Shown piece by piece: positions 23,792 to 24,220 of a DNA stretch of 24,220 nucleotides. This DNA is from Acidithiobacillus_B sp049965315 (lineage in GTDB: Bacteria; Pseudomonadota; Gammaproteobacteria; Acidithiobacillales; Acidithiobacillaceae): contig NZ_JBMFWL010000030.1 of NCBI RefSeq assembly GCF_049965315.1, positions 1 to 24,220 on the forward strand. The letters are read 5' to 3'. The position numbers were made by a program, and so were the translations under genes. The notes beneath the pieces were generated by a model. It saw only the letters and a list, made by a program, of their open reading frames with translations, did no database searches and was not told the DNA's origin. Numbering within the stretch: position 1 is the first letter of the stretch; every line of letters begins with the position of its first letter.

Positions 23792-24124
23792 ATGGATACC
23801 ATGAAATCGAGTCGGAAGTTTTCGCAGGAAGTACGGTCTCGCGCAGTGCGATTGGTGGAGGAGCATCGAGAGGAGTATCCCTCCCTTGCGGCCGCGCTGC
23901 AGTCGATTGCGCCGAAGATTGGTTGCACCCCCAAAACGTTGCGGGTGTGGGTGAATCAAGCCGCAGTAGAGGCCGGCAGCCGGCCCGGGATGCCAGCGTC
24001 GGAACGACAGCGCATCCAGGAACTGGAGCGGGAGGTCAAGGAGCTGCGGCGAGCCAATGAGATCCTGAAGCTGGCCAGCGCGTTTTTTGCCCAGGCGGAG
24101 CTCGACCGCCGATGCAAGCGCTGA
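23792..24124 (+). CDS. IS3-family transposase OrfA
   Basis: This 110-aa DNA-binding subunit of an IS3-family transposase carries an HTH-like region (about 8-58: KFSQEVRSRAVRLVEEH, SLAAALQSIAPKIGC, TPKTLRVWVNQ). A leucine-zipper coiled coil follows (about 72-100: RIQELEREVKELRRANEILK), and then the highly typical ASAFFAQAELDRR. ATG 23792 lies only two bases after GGAG. ATG 23801, three codons in, has better spacing and is an equally likely start. It overlaps orfB, which lies in the -1 frame. A TTTTTT run at codons Phe-Phe (24082-24087) could be the frameshift site. Confidence 0.92.
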   Translation: MDTMKSSRKFSQEVRSRAVRLVEEHREEYPSLAAALQSIAPKIGCTPKTLRVWVNQAAVEAGSRPGMPASERQRIQELEREVKELRRANEILKLASAFFAQAELDRRCKR

Positions 24125-24220
24125 GGAGTTTTGTCGACCAACACCGCCGGTCCTATGGGGTCGAGCCTATCTGCCGGGTCTTGCAGATAGCTCCATCGGG
24201 ATACCGTCGCGCCGTGGCGT
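24112..24220 (+). CDS. IS3-family transposase OrfB, N-terminal start (runs off right edge)
   Basis: The -1 frame relative to orfA opens with ATG 24112 and continues to the end of the window. It reads MQALRSFVDQHRRSYGVEP then ICRVLQIAPSGYRRAV, the typical start of IS51-group OrfB (HTH_21 region before the DDE integrase core). The catalytic DDE residues lie beyond the edge. The -1 frame is also open upstream to the TTTTTT run at 24082, so OrfB may be made as an OrfAB fusion by frameshifting. Confidence 0.88.
   Translation, partial: MQALRSFVDQHRRSYGVEPICRVLQIAPSGYRRAVA

Larger units (their letters stand above)
23742..24220 (+). mobile_element. IS3-family (IS51-like) insertion sequence, left part, inserted in soxB
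   Basis: The element begins at 23742 with TGAATCCCCCCGGTTTTCGT, the TGA-starting, C-run terminal repeat seen in IS51-group IS3 elements, and runs off the right edge. It encodes orfA and the start of orfB in overlapping frames on the plus strand, antisense to soxB. The flanking bases GGAAA (23737-23741) would hold one copy of the 3-4 base target duplication. The other copy lies outside the window. The exact left boundary is inferred from the repeat plus the point where SoxB similarity stops. Confidence 0.85.

Overview
The window is about 24 kb of GC-rich, tightly packed bacterial chromosome. The sequence content suggests a Gram-negative, sulfur-oxidising acidophile of the Acidithiobacillus type. 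The evidence is a soxB remnant (periplasmic thiosulfate oxidation), a heptose phosphatase for LPS, a complete rod-shape and peptidoglycan elongation cluster, and alpha2beta2-type glycyl-tRNA synthetase genes in glyQ-glyS order. With high GC plus soxB, an A. caldus-like genome is my best guess, but this is inference from gene content and not a match. I see no rRNA, tRNA or CRISPR.

Layout. (1) Positions 1-1703: a minus-strand gene runs off the left edge. Divergent to it is a two-gene plus-strand unit, an unknown 129-aa protein translationally coupled to a RimK-type ATP-grasp ligase. (2) 1642-5870, minus: glyQ-glyS-gmhB-plsC, each overlapping the next by 1 to 14 nt. plsC meets rimK tail-to-tail with a 62-nt overlap. 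(3) 5955-10323, minus: a five-gene module made of a membrane-anchored FimV-like/TPR protein, a degenerate receiver-domain protein, a small Ras-like GTPase (MglA/COG2229 type) and two different roadblock-like proteins. It has a good sigma70-type promoter of its own. It looks like a cell-polarity, type IV pilus or motility switch, and it is the most interesting part of the window. (4) 10391-12983: an unknown 146-aa gene (minus), a divergent L,D-transpeptidase with an unusual active-site motif (plus), and a YdcF/ElyC-type envelope protein (minus).

(5) 13023-22530, minus: mreB-mreC-mreD-mrdA-rodA-mltB-dacA-ybeD-lipB-lipA, with ydcF/elyC as a likely distal gene. The genes are nearly contiguous. 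They join the elongasome (MreBCD, PBP2, RodA), a lytic transglycosylase, the D,D-carboxypeptidase PBP5 and lipoate attachment/synthesis. An extended -10 promoter precedes mreB, just downstream of an intrinsic terminator that ends the soxB remnant. (6) 22707-24220: the 3' 60% or so of soxB, cut at 23741/23742 by an IS3-family (IS51-like) element. The element's left end, orfA and the start of orfB are in the window.

Functionally, most of the window concerns building and shaping the cell envelope (LPS heptose, phospholipid, peptidoglycan elongation and trimming). It also carries housekeeping translation and lipoylation genes, a candidate polarity module, and a sulfur-oxidation gene apparently inactivated by an insertion sequence.
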